Shown here in pieces: positions 17,417 through 26,196 of a stretch of 64,000 bases of DNA. Source of the stretch: DATKZS01 sp035527835 [NCBI: bacterium]. GTDB lineage: Bacteria > RBG-13-61-14. The stretch is taken from contig DATKZS010000093.1 in NCBI GenBank assembly GCA_035527835.1, positions 1 to 64,000 of the forward strand, written 5' to 3'. The notes under the pieces were generated by a model. It had not been told where the DNA came from, did not search any database, and saw nothing but the letters and a program-made list of their open reading frames with translations. A program made the position numbers and the translations under genes. Position 1 is the stretch's first letter, and each line of letters starts with the position of its first letter.

Positions 17417-18196
17417 CTAGAAAGAGCCGGCGACCATGATGCCGTACCGGCCCTCGCCGAGAACGGGCGTGAGCGACAGCCGCGGTTTTTTCCAGGTGAC
17501 GGTGTAGGGGTAATCGTCGTGGTATCGGGACACGGCGTAGCCGGTGACCATGGCGATGGCCGCTCCCATCACCGTGTCGGAGAGCCAGTGGGCCTGCACG
17601 TCCATCCGGGACATGGCCGTGACCACGGCCAGGGCATAGGCGGGAGCTCCGTAATGCCAGCCCAACCGGTGGTGGATCACGGCCGCGGTGCAGAAGGCGG
17701 TCCCGGTGTGCCCCGAGGGGAATGACAGGTTATCGCTGTGGTCCGGCCGCTGCTTGCCGGCGATGGGCTTGATCACGTTGATCAGAGCGCCCTGGATCAA
17801 CTGGGCCTCGACGAGGACCTCGCCGGTGTCCGCGAGCCTGGCGTTGTCCGCGCCCCACCCGATGAACATCAGGGACAGAGCCAGGCCTCCCTGCACACCG
17901 CCATTGCCCCAGAATTCGTTGCCGAAGTCCGCGAGCCCGTAATCCAGGCGGTGGTCCTTCCAATAATCGTTCACCGGCCCGTCGTACTGGTGGGCGGCCA
18001 CGGTGAGCGCCGCGCCCGCGCCCAGCCGGAGCAGGTTCGCGGGCCGGCCGAACGTGTTCCTGGTGTCGTCCCACAAATGGGGGAGGAAGGCGTCGCGGAA
18101 GTACACCTTCATTCGGGCGGCGGCCTGCGAGGCGCACAGGCCCGGCGCCGGGAATAATAGGATGCACAGCAGGAGAGGGCGGCGCAGGATTTTCAT
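17417..18196 (-). CDS. PAP2-family phosphatase (exported)
   Basis: A 259-residue protein with a signal peptide (hydrophobic core LLLCILLFPAPG, cleavage near ALCASQA). The three PAP2 motifs are intact: KPIAGKQRPD, PSGHTGTAF and SRMDVQAHWLSD. Enzymes of this class dephosphorylate undecaprenyl pyrophosphate, phosphatidate or related lipids at the periplasmic side. The ending GIMVAGSF resembles outer-membrane strands, as in some PAP2 proteins with C-terminal barrels, but the length is too short for a full barrel. It starts 12 nt after the lidless DnaK gene on the same strand. Confidence 0.85.
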   Translation of the reverse strand: MKILRRPLLLCILLFPAPGLCASQAAARMKVYFRDAFLPHLWDDTRNTFGRPANLLRLGAGAALTVAAHQYDGPVNDYWKDHRLDYGLADFGNEFWGNGGVQGGLALSLMFIGWGADNARLADTGEVLVEAQLIQGALINVIKPIAGKQRPDHSDNLSFPSGHTGTAFCTAAVIHHRLGWHYGAPAYALAVVTAMSRMDVQAHWLSDTVMGAAIAMVTGYAVSRYHDDYPYTVTWKKPRLSLTPVLGEGRYGIMVAGSF

Positions 18197-18208
18197 CGGA
18201 CCCGGTGT

Positions 18209-19738
18209 TCACGGGGACGGCGCTTGTTCGGCCTCGCCGCCGCGCTGCGAGAACGTGGTCTTGACCTGCTTGCCGGTCTGCTTGTCCACCGCGGTGACGG
18301 TGAGGATGCCGTCGGTGTTGACCGAGAAGGTCACCTCGATCTTGAGCTCGCCCTTCTTATGGGGGGGCAGGTCGGAGAACACCACCTTGGACAGGACCTC
18401 GTTATCCTCGGCGTTTTCGCTCTCGCCCTGCAGCACGGTGATCTTGACGCTCTTCTGGTCGTCCTTGGCCGTGGTGAAGACCTCGGTGCGCTTGATGGGA
18501 ATCTGCGAGTTCCTGGGGATGATGCGCTTGAAGCGTTTTCCGGGCAGCTCCAGCCCGATGGACAACGGGACCACGTCAATCAGGAGCACGCCGGTCTCGC
18601 CGCGCGAGACGATGTCGGCCATGATGGCCGCGCCCATGGCCACGACCTCGTCCGGGTGCACTCCCTTGGACGGGCTCTTGCCGAAATAGGTGCGGATCTT
18701 TTCCCAGATCATGGGCATGCGGGTCTGGCCGCCGACCAGCACGACCTCGTCAATCTGCTGGGGCCCCAGCTTGGCCATTTCCAGCGCCGACTGGCAGATG
18801 TCAATGGTCCGGTCCACCAGCGGCCCCACCATGGTCTCGAACTCGGCGCGCTTGAGCGTGTAATTCATGTCCAGCGGCCCGTTCGGCCCCGTCGCCAGGT
18901 AGGGCAGGGAGATGGTGGCCTCCTGCCGGAGCGACAACTCCTTCTTCGCCTCCTCCGCCGCGTTCTTGACCCGTTGCAGCGCGATGCGGTCGCCGATCAG
19001 GTCAACCCCGGTGTCCTGCAAAAACTGCGTGACCAGACGCTCCACGATCCGGTTGTCGAAGTCAACGCCGCCCAGGAAGGTGTCGCCGTTGGTGCTGATC
19101 ACCCGGTAGACCTCGTTCTCCAGCTCGAGCACGGACACGTCGAACGTGCCCCCGCCCAGGTCGTAGATCACCACCTTCTTCTCGCTGGCCTTGCGATAGC
19201 CGTAAGCCAGCGCCGCGGCGGTCGGCTCGTTGATGATCCGCACCACGTCAAGGCCGGCCATCCGCCCCGCATCCCGCACCGCGTGGCGCTGCCGGTCCGA
19301 AAAATACGCCGGCACCGTGATCACCGCCTTGATGTCTTCCTCGCCGAGGTATTCCTGGGCCGATTTCTTGATGGCCCGAAGGATCAGCGCGGAAACCTCG
19401 GGGATGGTGAAGGGACGGCCGTTGCCCACTACCTCGACCTCGCCGCCCCGCCCCTCCACGATCTGGTAGTGGAACAGGCGCTTCACCTGCTGCACCACGT
19501 AGGAGGTGTAGGGCCGGCCGAGCAGGCGCTTGGACCCGTAGATGGTGTTTTCCGGGTTGGTCGGCGCCTGCCGCAGCGCGTCGGGGCCGACCAGCAGCTC
19601 GTCGTTGGCGGTAAAGGCCACCACCGAGGGAATGGTCAGATAGCCCTTGGCAAAGGGAATGATCTTGGGGTGGCCCTGCTCCACAATGGAAGCGCAGGAG
19701 TTGGTGGTCCCCAGGTCAATGCCGATGATCTTGGTCAT
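18209..19738 (-). CDS. Lidless Hsp70 (DnaK-like) chaperone
   Basis: A 509-residue Hsp70 with a complete ATPase domain (IGIDLGTTNSCASIVE at the N-terminus, YDLGGGTFDVSVLE, VVLVGGQTRMPMI) and beta-sandwich substrate domain (LLIDVVPLSIGLE to about residue 495). The alpha-helical lid and the EEVD-like tail of the canonical ~640-residue DnaK are absent; the end is only a short acidic tail. Without the lid, substrate binding should be fast-exchanging. No dnaJ or grpE is nearby. It lies between a double-PilZ gene and a PAP2 gene, an arrangement reminiscent of myxobacterial PilZ/Hsp70 pairs. A C7/G7 run occurs near 18360. The symbol dnaK is withheld because this is probably a paralogue. Confidence 0.92.
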   Translation of the reverse strand: MTKIIGIDLGTTNSCASIVEQGHPKIIPFAKGYLTIPSVVAFTANDELLVGPDALRQAPTNPENTIYGSKRLLGRPYTSYVVQQVKRLFHYQIVEGRGGEVEVVGNGRPFTIPEVSALILRAIKKSAQEYLGEEDIKAVITVPAYFSDRQRHAVRDAGRMAGLDVVRIINEPTAAALAYGYRKASEKKVVIYDLGGGTFDVSVLELENEVYRVISTNGDTFLGGVDFDNRIVERLVTQFLQDTGVDLIGDRIALQRVKNAAEEAKKELSLRQEATISLPYLATGPNGPLDMNYTLKRAEFETMVGPLVDRTIDICQSALEMAKLGPQQIDEVVLVGGQTRMPMIWEKIRTYFGKSPSKGVHPDEVVAMGAAIMADIVSRGETGVLLIDVVPLSIGLELPGKRFKRIIPRNSQIPIKRTEVFTTAKDDQKSVKITVLQGESENAEDNEVLSKVVFSDLPPHKKGELKIEVTFSVNTDGILTVTAVDKQTGKQVKTTFSQRGGEAEQAPSP

Positions 19739-19881
19739 GTAATGTCCCGCTTCGTCAAAAATATTACCCGAAGATGCGAGCGGTGGACGGGACCTTGTCC
19801 CGCGCCGGCGTCCCGCTGCCCTGTTTCAAGCTGTGCCGGCCCAACCGATCCATTGCTCTCAGCGCGCGCATCACCCGGAGC

Positions 19882-20568
19882 TCAGCTCAAGGCCAGTCCC
19901 AGGAATTTATTGATGGCCTGGCGCTTGTTCTCGTCAAGGTCCGTGAACTTGATCCCCATTCCGGGCGCGCTCCCGGGCACGTGGGCCTCCTGCTTGGTCA
20001 CCCTCACCACCACGCCTTTTAGCTCCAGCTCCTGGCCGGTATCCGGATGGACCAGGGTGATCGTCAAGTTGTCCCCGATGTTGCGCGGCTTCTGCGTCTG
20101 GATGAAGATGCCGCCGTGACTGATGTCCTCGGAATAATCGTGGATCAGGACGTCGAGGCTCGGGAACTTCACCCGGAGCCGCATCGAAACCCGCTCGTGC
20201 TTGCGCCGGTCAGCGGCCCGGGCCTGCGGGTTATCCTTGTACAGCCGGGCCACGTACGCTTCAACCTGCCGCTGCACGCCCTCGTCGAAATCCACGAAAT
20301 GGACGCCGATGCCCGCCTCCCAGCCGTGGGCCTTGGCCATTTCCGGCTCGATCACGTGCACCACTTCCCCGATCAGCTTCAGCGTATTTTCCGTCCCCGG
20401 TATTTTGATCGAGACTTCAAGCACCGTCTGCTGCTTCATTACATTGTCGGTCTTGATGAACAGACCGCCCTTGGAAATATTTTTTGTGTATTCCTTGTAA
20501 AACTGGTCAAAGTTTTTGTATTCAACTTCGACCTTCGCGTCGATGCGAAGGAGGTCACGTCTGCCCAT
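19882..20568 (-). CDS. Double PilZ-domain protein (TIGR02266-like)
   Basis: A 228-residue protein with two PilZ-like domains. The first (about 1-110) begins RRDLLRIDAKVEVEYKN and has NISKGGLFIKTDN. The second (about 118-228) begins DRRKHERVSMRLRVKFPS and has DISHGGIFIQTQ. The second has the RxxxR-like arginines and D/NxSxGG motif used by cyclic-di-GMP-binding PilZ domains; the first has a less complete RxxxR. The repeated domain resembles the TIGR02266 family, common in Myxococcota. It is the first gene of the group PilZ-DnaK-PAP2, with a 143-nt gap before dnaK. AGGGG precedes the ATG by about eight nt. It may couple cyclic-di-GMP to the chaperone, which is inference. Confidence 0.83.
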   Translation of the reverse strand: MGRRDLLRIDAKVEVEYKNFDQFYKEYTKNISKGGLFIKTDNVMKQQTVLEVSIKIPGTENTLKLIGEVVHVIEPEMAKAHGWEAGIGVHFVDFDEGVQRQVEAYVARLYKDNPQARAADRRKHERVSMRLRVKFPSLDVLIHDYSEDISHGGIFIQTQKPRNIGDNLTITLVHPDTGQELELKGVVVRVTKQEAHVPGSAPGMGIKFTDLDENKRQAINKFLGLALS

Positions 20569-20816
20569 TAAAGGACCCCTGTCACCTGATTGACGTTTGA
20601 GCCAGTGGCTCGCGCGTCAGACGCTTGAATGAAATGCTCATGTTTGATAAGGGGTTTGGGACGGATCTCAATTATCCTGTCCCGCCCGGATTCCTGCCTT
20701 TATTTCGCCGGAATGGCCGGGGCCATGCATACGTATCCCCTTCTTGAAATTATCAGGTACAGCAAGAGAAGTCAAGGAGCGCGTGAAAAAATCCGACAAA
20801 AAGCAAGGGGTTGAAT

Positions 20817-22397
20817 TCAGTTGCCCGTGCCGTGAAGCGCGGAATCGGTCACGGCCCGCTCCGGCCCTTTCCAGCCCCGGCAAAGATACATATATATTGT
20901 TTTGACCGGCCGTTCCGGGTCGCCAAGGACAAGCGGAGCGTGGATCGGCTCCACGCTCCCGCACCGCGCTCTGACCTCCCGCGGCATCCTCTTGATGTCA
21001 ACGTAGAGCGCGGTCCGGCCCGTATCCCGGGAAAGGCCCGGCCACAGGTCCCACTGGTTGCCCCGCTGTCCCTGGTTGTAGCACTCCACCTCGGGCTGAT
21101 CGGGCAGCATGAACTCCAGCACGCCGGCGATCTGGTAGCGCCGTGTCAGTATGAAGTCCGCCCGCGGCCGCTCCTGCTCCGTGAGCGCCGCCATCTCGTC
21201 CCATCCGGCGAAATCCGCGTCCAGCCGCCAGTCAATCCGCTCGGTAAGCCCGAGGGCTTTTTCCAAACCGGCGAGCGCCGGCCGGAAGGCCCGCGTGCGC
21301 AGCTGCACGGTGAAGAGGAAGATGAGCGCCAGGTCCAGCGCAAGCCCGGCGATGATGAACCGCCTGGTAAAATTACTCTTGCCGGCCCCAGCGCCGCCCT
21401 CCCGGAAAAGCCGCGAGACCTCGCTCATCGCCAGCATGGAGGCCGGGACATAGGCCACGCCCGGCCAGTTGCCGAACACCGGCGACTTGAAGGACTGCTG
21501 CAGGAAATAGAGGAAGACCGGGAGCGCGAGGCACACCGGGAGCACCACCCGGTCGTCCGCCGGCCGTTTCCAGGCGTCCCTCACTCCTTTCAACAGGGCG
21601 GCGAACACCACGATCCCGAGCAGCCCGGAGAATATTCCGATCTGCGAGCCCATGTACTCGATCACCCATCCCAGCCGGTCGGCCGGCGTTATGTGCGTCC
21701 GCGTGGTCAGCTCCTGGACCGCGCGCAGACTGATCCAGCCGTGCCGCGCGTTCCAGATCACCACCGGCAGGTACAGGGCGCCCGTGAGCGCCCCCGCCGC
21801 GTAGGGGTGCCAGGTCTTCCACCACCTTCGCCCCCGGGGCGACCACAGCATGTACAGCGCGAGGCCCCAGCCGATCATCACCGCGGAAAACTTCGCGTAC
21901 ATCGCGCCGGTGATGGCCAGGCTTAAAAAGAGCCAGTCGCGCGGCCGCCCGTCATGCTTCGCGAGCCGGACGATCGCCCAATAGGTGAGCGCGAGCCAGG
22001 GCAGGAAAACGGTATCGTGGATCATGATGATCCCGGTGAGCCAGGTAAAGGGCAGCAGGGAAAAGACCATGGCGAAAACGGCGGCCTCCCGCTCGTCGTC
22101 GCGATAGTCGCGATACGCCCGGTAGAGCACCCAGGTGGAGAGCGCGGACAGCACCACGGCCGCCAGGCGCAGAGTGAAAACCGTGGCGTGGGCCCACGGC
22201 AGCCCGAACAGCCAATCCACCCACGCCACCATGCCCGGCTGGTCGTAATAGCACACCGCCAGGCGCCGCGACCACGCGAAGTAATAGGCCTCGTCAGGTG
22301 AGATCGGGATGCCGCCGATAATGGCGAGACGGAGCACGGCCAGGACCAGAATGAAAAAAAGGAGCGACGTCCGCGGGCTCTGTAAAATTCTCGGCAT
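20817..22397 (-). CDS. ArnT/PMT-like membrane glycosyltransferase
   Basis: A 526-residue polytopic membrane protein with about ten membrane spans and a soluble C-terminal third. The N-terminal loop SPDEAYYFAWSRRLA followed by YYDQPGMVAWV is the hallmark of the PMT_2/ArnT group, where the Asp-Glu pair after the first span is catalytic. It probably transfers a sugar from undecaprenyl phosphate to lipid A or another surface glycan. There is no SD; a perfect TATAAT lies eight nt before the ATG. The 248 nt between this gene's end and the PilZ gene show no recognisable feature. Confidence 0.83.
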   Translation of the reverse strand: MPRILQSPRTSLLFFILVLAVLRLAIIGGIPISPDEAYYFAWSRRLAVCYYDQPGMVAWVDWLFGLPWAHATVFTLRLAAVVLSALSTWVLYRAYRDYRDDEREAAVFAMVFSLLPFTWLTGIIMIHDTVFLPWLALTYWAIVRLAKHDGRPRDWLFLSLAITGAMYAKFSAVMIGWGLALYMLWSPRGRRWWKTWHPYAAGALTGALYLPVVIWNARHGWISLRAVQELTTRTHITPADRLGWVIEYMGSQIGIFSGLLGIVVFAALLKGVRDAWKRPADDRVVLPVCLALPVFLYFLQQSFKSPVFGNWPGVAYVPASMLAMSEVSRLFREGGAGAGKSNFTRRFIIAGLALDLALIFLFTVQLRTRAFRPALAGLEKALGLTERIDWRLDADFAGWDEMAALTEQERPRADFILTRRYQIAGVLEFMLPDQPEVECYNQGQRGNQWDLWPGLSRDTGRTALYVDIKRMPREVRARCGSVEPIHAPLVLGDPERPVKTIYMYLCRGWKGPERAVTDSALHGTGN

Positions 22398-22405
22398 CTT
22401 GAGCC

Positions 22406-22433
22406 ATTATATTATTTATCCCTGACAGCGCAA
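22406..22433 (-). promoter_or_regulatory. Promoter of the ArnT-like gene, nearly leaderless
   Basis: On the minus strand TTGCGC (22428-22433), a 16-nt spacer and TATAAT (22406-22411) are followed after only eight nt by the ATG. No Shine-Dalgarno is seen. Confidence 0.5.
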
Positions 22434-22486
22434 CGCGTCCGCTCATTCCGCCAGGCGACGCCCGAAAATCGTGAAAATATTTTTCA

Positions 22487-22564
22487 GACAGGATTAACAG
22501 GATTTACAGGATGAAAAAACAAGATGCCTATTCTAAAAATCCTGTTCATCCTGTTAATCCTGTC
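22487..22564. repeat. Family C hairpin (copy 4)
   Basis: GACAGGATTAACAGGAT words at 22487-22512 pair with 22539-22564. The left arm and its flank are nearly identical to copy 5 at 24704 over about 40 nt. It directly adjoins the family R element. Confidence 0.9.
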
Positions 22565-22570
22565 ACTCTT

Positions 22571-22826
22571 GTCCAAAATAGGCCGCAAGAAAACCGCCAA
22601 GACGCCAAGAGCGCCAAGGATCGCCAAGTACATCATGATGTTTCTTTGCGGCCCCAAAAAGAACAGCTCCGCAGCGTTGGCCCCAACCGGCTTGGCGAAC
22701 CGGCCGACGGGAGCGCCAAGCAAGAAATATTCGCACCCAAGCCCTCTTAAAATAGTGTTTAAAAATAATCCTTGGCGCTCTTGGCGTCTTGGCGGTTCTC
22801 CGGTCCGTTTATTTTGGACAGCACTG
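22571..22826. repeat. Family R element with inverted arms (REP/MITE-like)
   Basis: The left part (22571-22620) contains TCCAAAATA and CGCCAAG words; the right part (22757-22826) carries their inverse, and the right part repeats positions 1-70. The 136-nt core between the arms is unique here and contains another CTTGGCGAACC-like word. No transposase is encoded. Confidence 0.85.
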
Positions 22827-22901
22827 TAATCCTGTCTTTAAATTCTCTCGGCAGGGCTGCCGGTGCCGCTTTAACGGGAACACGGCGCGCCGACCCGTCT
22901 T

Positions 22902-22930
22902 TTGTTCCTCTGAGGCTTTGATGTTATTTT
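22902..22930 (+). promoter_or_regulatory. Possible leaderless promoter
   Basis: TTGTTC (22902-22907), a 17-nt spacer and TATTTT (22925-22930) lie six nt before the ATG at 22937, which has no Shine-Dalgarno. Confidence 0.3.
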
Positions 22931-22936
22931 GTCGGC

Positions 22937-24679
22937 ATGGGCCCGCGCGCGAAACTGCCCTGGCCAAGAAGGCTGATCTACTCGGCGTGCCTGGCCGCGG
23001 CCGCGCTGGCCGCGCTCGAGCTCGTCCTGGCCGCCTTGGGCCCGCTCATGGTTTTCAGGCCCTTTGCCTGCGGTGACAGCGGCCCGGACGGCGCCCGGCG
23101 CTGCCAGTATGTGTTCAAGCCGGAAATCTCCTTTGCCTCGCCTCAGGACCCGGCCGTTAGGCGGATCGTGGTGGCCGGTGAGAGCGCGGTCAACGGCTGG
23201 CCGTTCCCCGGAGCGGGTTTCCCCGAGATGATGAAGGCCATGTTGGAACTCGAGCCGGCGGCGGCCGGGCGCTACGAGATCATCAACCTGGGCTCCAACG
23301 GCATCAATACGGCACAGCTCCTGGAGACTCTGCGCGACGGCCTGCCCCTGCTCCGTCCCGACCTGCTCATTGTCTATGCGGGCAACAACGAGCTCCTCGC
23401 CCGGCAACCGATAGACGACCTGAGCCGGCCGCGCACGAGCCGGGCCGTGTGGTGGATGCGCCGGCATTGCCGCACCTGGAACATTCCCGCCAAATTCATG
23501 GGCTTTTTCATTACCCGGGGCCTGGCGGTGGGCTACATGCTCAAGGTCTCGCGCATGGAGGACCAGCATCAAACCTGGCTCTTTCCGCCCGCCGTGCGCG
23601 ACCATGCCCGCAAGCTGTACCTTTATCACATCCGGGAGATCGTGGACCTGGGCCGCGCGGACGGCGTGCCGGTCGTGATATGCACCCCAGGCGCCAACCT
23701 GGCGGAGTGGATCCCCACCAAGTCCGTGCACAGCGACGGCATCGGCCGGTCCGAAAAAATCAGGATCGCCCGCCAAGTGACCCAGGCCAGGGCCCGGATC
23801 ATGGCCGGCCATCCCGACATGGCCATCCCCGAGCTGCAAGCCGTGGCCGGAGAGGACCCGGATTATGCCAAGGCATGGTTCTTCCTCGGAAAGGCCGAGC
23901 TGCTCTCCGGCCGGACCGCGGCCGGTATCGCCCATCTCGAACGCGCCGTGGACAACGCGGACTTTTACCAGGAAACACCGCCATCCTGGGCCCGAGACCT
24001 CCGGCTCCTGGTCAAGGACATGGGCGTGCCCCTGGTGGACATCGAATCAGACCTGCGCCAGGACTCCATCTTGGGCTGCCCCGGATTCGACCTCTTCGTG
24101 GACGGATGCCACCCGACCCTGAAAGGAAACTACCATATCGCCCTGCACCTGGTCCGCGGCCTGGCCCAACAGGGACTGCTCCCGCCCGCACTCGATTCAT
24201 CACGCGCCCCGGAATTCGACGCCGTCCTCAAAAAAACCGGCGCCAAGGAAAAGGCCCTGGCCATGGCCCAGTTCAATTGCGCCATGGTCCTCGCTTTCCT
24301 CTACACTCATCTCGAGTACAAGCCCGTGGCGCTCGGCTATCTTGACGAGGCCGGGCGCATGGGAGGCGATGCCGGCTTCATCGGCTGCTATCAGGGCTAT
24401 ATCTCGTCCTTGCTCGACCGGCCGGACCTGGCGGCCGGATATTTCTCCCGGGCCCGCGCCGCGAACGAGGCTGCCTTCAAGCTCACAATCGTCAACAAGC
24501 TCCAGGCCGCGATGCTGCAGAAGGACCCCTGGTTATGGGTGAAGAAGCAGGAGGGCGAGGGCCTGTTCGCCCTTTATCCGCGCGGACCGGGCCAGGGGCC
24601 GGCCCCCCTCGCTGATCCCTCCACCTGCGATTACCGCTTCGAATGGAACGGACGGGCTTACCGGGTCATGCCTCTCTGA
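22937..24679 (+). CDS. SGNH hydrolase with C-terminal TPR-like region
   Basis: A 580-residue protein with an N-terminal membrane anchor (about 12-35, again ALEL-type). The SGNH blocks are Ser83 in VAGESAVNGWP, NLGSNGINTAQ, VYAGNNELLA and FVDGCHPTLKGNYH. Between the Asn block and the catalytic Asp/His is an insert of TPR-like helices (for example MAIPELQAVAGEDPDYAKAW), and more repeat-like helices follow to the end. It is the third SGNH protein in 11 kb and the only one with helical repeats, suggesting work in a surface-glycan complex. No SD is seen; a -10-like TATTTT sits six nt before the ATG. Confidence 0.78.
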   Translation: MGPRAKLPWPRRLIYSACLAAAALAALELVLAALGPLMVFRPFACGDSGPDGARRCQYVFKPEISFASPQDPAVRRIVVAGESAVNGWPFPGAGFPEMMKAMLELEPAAAGRYEIINLGSNGINTAQLLETLRDGLPLLRPDLLIVYAGNNELLARQPIDDLSRPRTSRAVWWMRRHCRTWNIPAKFMGFFITRGLAVGYMLKVSRMEDQHQTWLFPPAVRDHARKLYLYHIREIVDLGRADGVPVVICTPGANLAEWIPTKSVHSDGIGRSEKIRIARQVTQARARIMAGHPDMAIPELQAVAGEDPDYAKAWFFLGKAELLSGRTAAGIAHLERAVDNADFYQETPPSWARDLRLLVKDMGVPLVDIESDLRQDSILGCPGFDLFVDGCHPTLKGNYHIALHLVRGLAQQGLLPPALDSSRAPEFDAVLKKTGAKEKALAMAQFNCAMVLAFLYTHLEYKPVALGYLDEAGRMGGDAGFIGCYQGYISSLLDRPDLAAGYFSRARAANEAAFKLTIVNKLQAAMLQKDPWLWVKKQEGEGLFALYPRGPGQGPAPLADPSTCDYRFEWNGRAYRVMPL

Positions 24680-24703
24680 CACCTTTTTTCCTCATGGAAT
24701 TTT

Positions 24704-24777
24704 CAGACAGGATTAACAGGATTCACAGGATGAATAAAACAGGGGTTGCATCCTGAAAATCCTGTTAATCCTGTCTG
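24704..24777. repeat. Family C hairpin (copy 5)
   Basis: The arms 24704-24731 and 24750-24777 are perfect to near-perfect inverse copies (CAGACAGGATTAACAGGAT). It starts 24 nt after the SGNH stop codon. Confidence 0.92.
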
Positions 24778-24803
24778 AACGAAAAGGCACGGAATATGGC
24801 TGA

Positions 24804-24833
24804 TTGACACCTTCCGCCCGCCGCATCTAAGAT
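24804..24833 (+). promoter_or_regulatory. Strong promoter giving a leaderless mRNA for the MCE gene
   Basis: A perfect TTGACA (24804-24809), 18-nt spacer and TAAGAT (24828-24833) are followed by seven nt and then the ATG at 24841. There is no Shine-Dalgarno. This is the clearest case of the leaderless arrangement in the window. Confidence 0.6.
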
Positions 24834-24840
24834 AACGGAC

Positions 24841-25443
24841 ATGGGTCCGGCGCCGAACAGGAAGATTAATGCCCGGAACGTGGGGGCCGGGACGCTGCTG
24901 GTCCTGGCGGCGCTTGGCCTGGGTGTTTGGTACGGCCTGCGCGCGGAATGGTGGAAGGAGCGCTGCCTGGTCCTGGCCACGGTCAAGGACGCGTCCAAGC
25001 TCGAGCTGGGCGCCCCCGTTTATTTCCGGGGCGTGGACGTCGGCAAGGTGACGATGCTCAAGCCGCCCTCGGCCGACCTGCCCGGCTACAAGCTGCGCAT
25101 GGCGGTGGACCAGGCCGCGTTCAAGCACATCCCGCTCGATTCCACGGTGCGCATTGATCCCGGCAGGATGAACCTGCCCATGCAGGTCACCATCCTGCCC
25201 GGACTCGACGAGCCGGACTGGGACTATCCCGGCGACGTGAAGCCGCTCCGCGAGGTCACGCCCACCGAGGACACCCTGCGCTTGATCAAGGACGTGCTCG
25301 ACGGCATTGGCAACGCCTCCCAGCTAAAGGCGGCCCAGGCCGACGCCCTCGATCTCAAGGAAGAAATTAAGAAGCTCCGCGCCGAGATCGAAAAATTGCG
25401 GAAACAGGAGCAAAGCGATCAGGAGGCGGGGAAAGGGGAGTGA
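24841..25443 (+). CDS. Stand-alone MCE/MlaD-domain protein
   Basis: A 200-residue protein with one N-terminal membrane segment (about 14-32), a single MCE domain with the signature GAPVYFRGVDVGKV near residue 59, and a coiled-coil C-terminus of about 50 residues rich in Glu and Lys (EEIKKLRAEIEKLRK). MCE proteins form hexameric rings or tubes that carry phospholipids between inner and outer membranes. No MlaE permease or MlaF ATPase is adjacent, so this is an orphan. It may assemble with partners encoded elsewhere. It is expressed from its own leaderless-type promoter. Confidence 0.75.
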   Translation: MGPAPNRKINARNVGAGTLLVLAALGLGVWYGLRAEWWKERCLVLATVKDASKLELGAPVYFRGVDVGKVTMLKPPSADLPGYKLRMAVDQAAFKHIPLDSTVRIDPGRMNLPMQVTILPGLDEPDWDYPGDVKPLREVTPTEDTLRLIKDVLDGIGNASQLKAAQADALDLKEEIKKLRAEIEKLRKQEQSDQEAGKGE

Positions 25444-25446
25444 GAT

Positions 25447-25540
25447 GGGCTTGGGGCTTGAGGCCTGGGGCTTGAGGCTTGAGGGCTGGGGGCGGAGTGA
25501 CGGATTACCTCAAGCCTCACGCCTCAAGCCCCAAGCCTCA
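25447..25540. repeat. Family B hairpin, GGCTTGAGG word
   Basis: The left arm 25447-25485 (GGCTTGGGGCTTGAGG-like) pairs with the right arm 25508-25540. It begins immediately after the MCE gene's TGA stop codon and fills most of the gap to the LUD gene. Confidence 0.88.
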
Positions 25541-25577
25541 TGTCAGAGCCAATACATTGTAAGGAGGTATAGAGAGA

Positions 25578-26195
25578 ATGGATGCAGTGATCGAAAAAAC
25601 CATTGCCGCGCTCAAGAAGCACAGCTTCAACGCGGTGTACGCGCAAAACCGTGACGAGGCCCGCGAGCTGGTGCTGAAGCTCATCCCGGCCGGCGCCCGG
25701 GTGGGTGTGCCCGGCTCGGCCTCCGTGCGCGCCACCGGCGTGGTGGAGGCGCTGCTGGAGAAAAAGCACGAGGTCTACGACCACTGGAAGCAGGGGCTCA
25801 CCCCGGTCGAGACCATGAAGATCAGGAAGCAGCAGCTCACCTGCGACGTGCTCATCACCTCGGTCAACGGCCTCTCCATGACCGGGGAGCTGGTCAGCAT
25901 GGACGGCTTCGGCAACCGCGTCGCCCCCATGATCTTCGGCCCGGCCAAGGTCATCATCGTGGCCGGAAGGAACAAGATCGCCCCGGACCTCGACGCCGCC
26001 CGCCAACGGGTCCGGGAAATCGCCGCGCCCAGGCGCGCCCGCGAGCTCACCATGAAAACACCGTGCGCCCAGACTGACGAATGCAACGACTGCAACACCC
26101 CCTTGCGCATCTGCCGGGCCGAGGTCATCCTCCACCGCCAGCCCTCCATGACCCCCATCACCGTGGTCGTGGTGGACGAGGAGCTGGGGAATTAA
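25578..26195 (+). CDS. LUD-domain (LutC/YkgG-like) protein
   Basis: A 205-residue LUD-domain protein (DUF162). Landmarks are GARVGVPGSASVRATG near 39-53, the central DVLITSVNGLSMTGELVSMDG and RVAPMIFGPAKVIIVAGRNKI. A Cys-rich segment, CAQTDECNDCNTPLRICRAE (about 162-181), could bind a metal or iron-sulfur centre and is typical of the YkgG-like subgroup. LutC works with LutA/LutB in lactate oxidation, but neither is present, so the role is uncertain. The SD AAGGAGG is strong. The TAA stop is directly followed by a family A hairpin and then the hydrolase/pyrF pair. Confidence 0.82.
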   Translation: MDAVIEKTIAALKKHSFNAVYAQNRDEARELVLKLIPAGARVGVPGSASVRATGVVEALLEKKHEVYDHWKQGLTPVETMKIRKQQLTCDVLITSVNGLSMTGELVSMDGFGNRVAPMIFGPAKVIIVAGRNKIAPDLDAARQRVREIAAPRRARELTMKTPCAQTDECNDCNTPLRICRAEVILHRQPSMTPITVVVVDEELGN

Positions 26196-26196
26196 A

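Noticed and set aside
18224-20119. A 631-codon plus-strand frame
   Set aside because: It is the complement of the Hsp70 and PilZ genes, which have clear family motifs. Long antisense frames are expected at this GC content.
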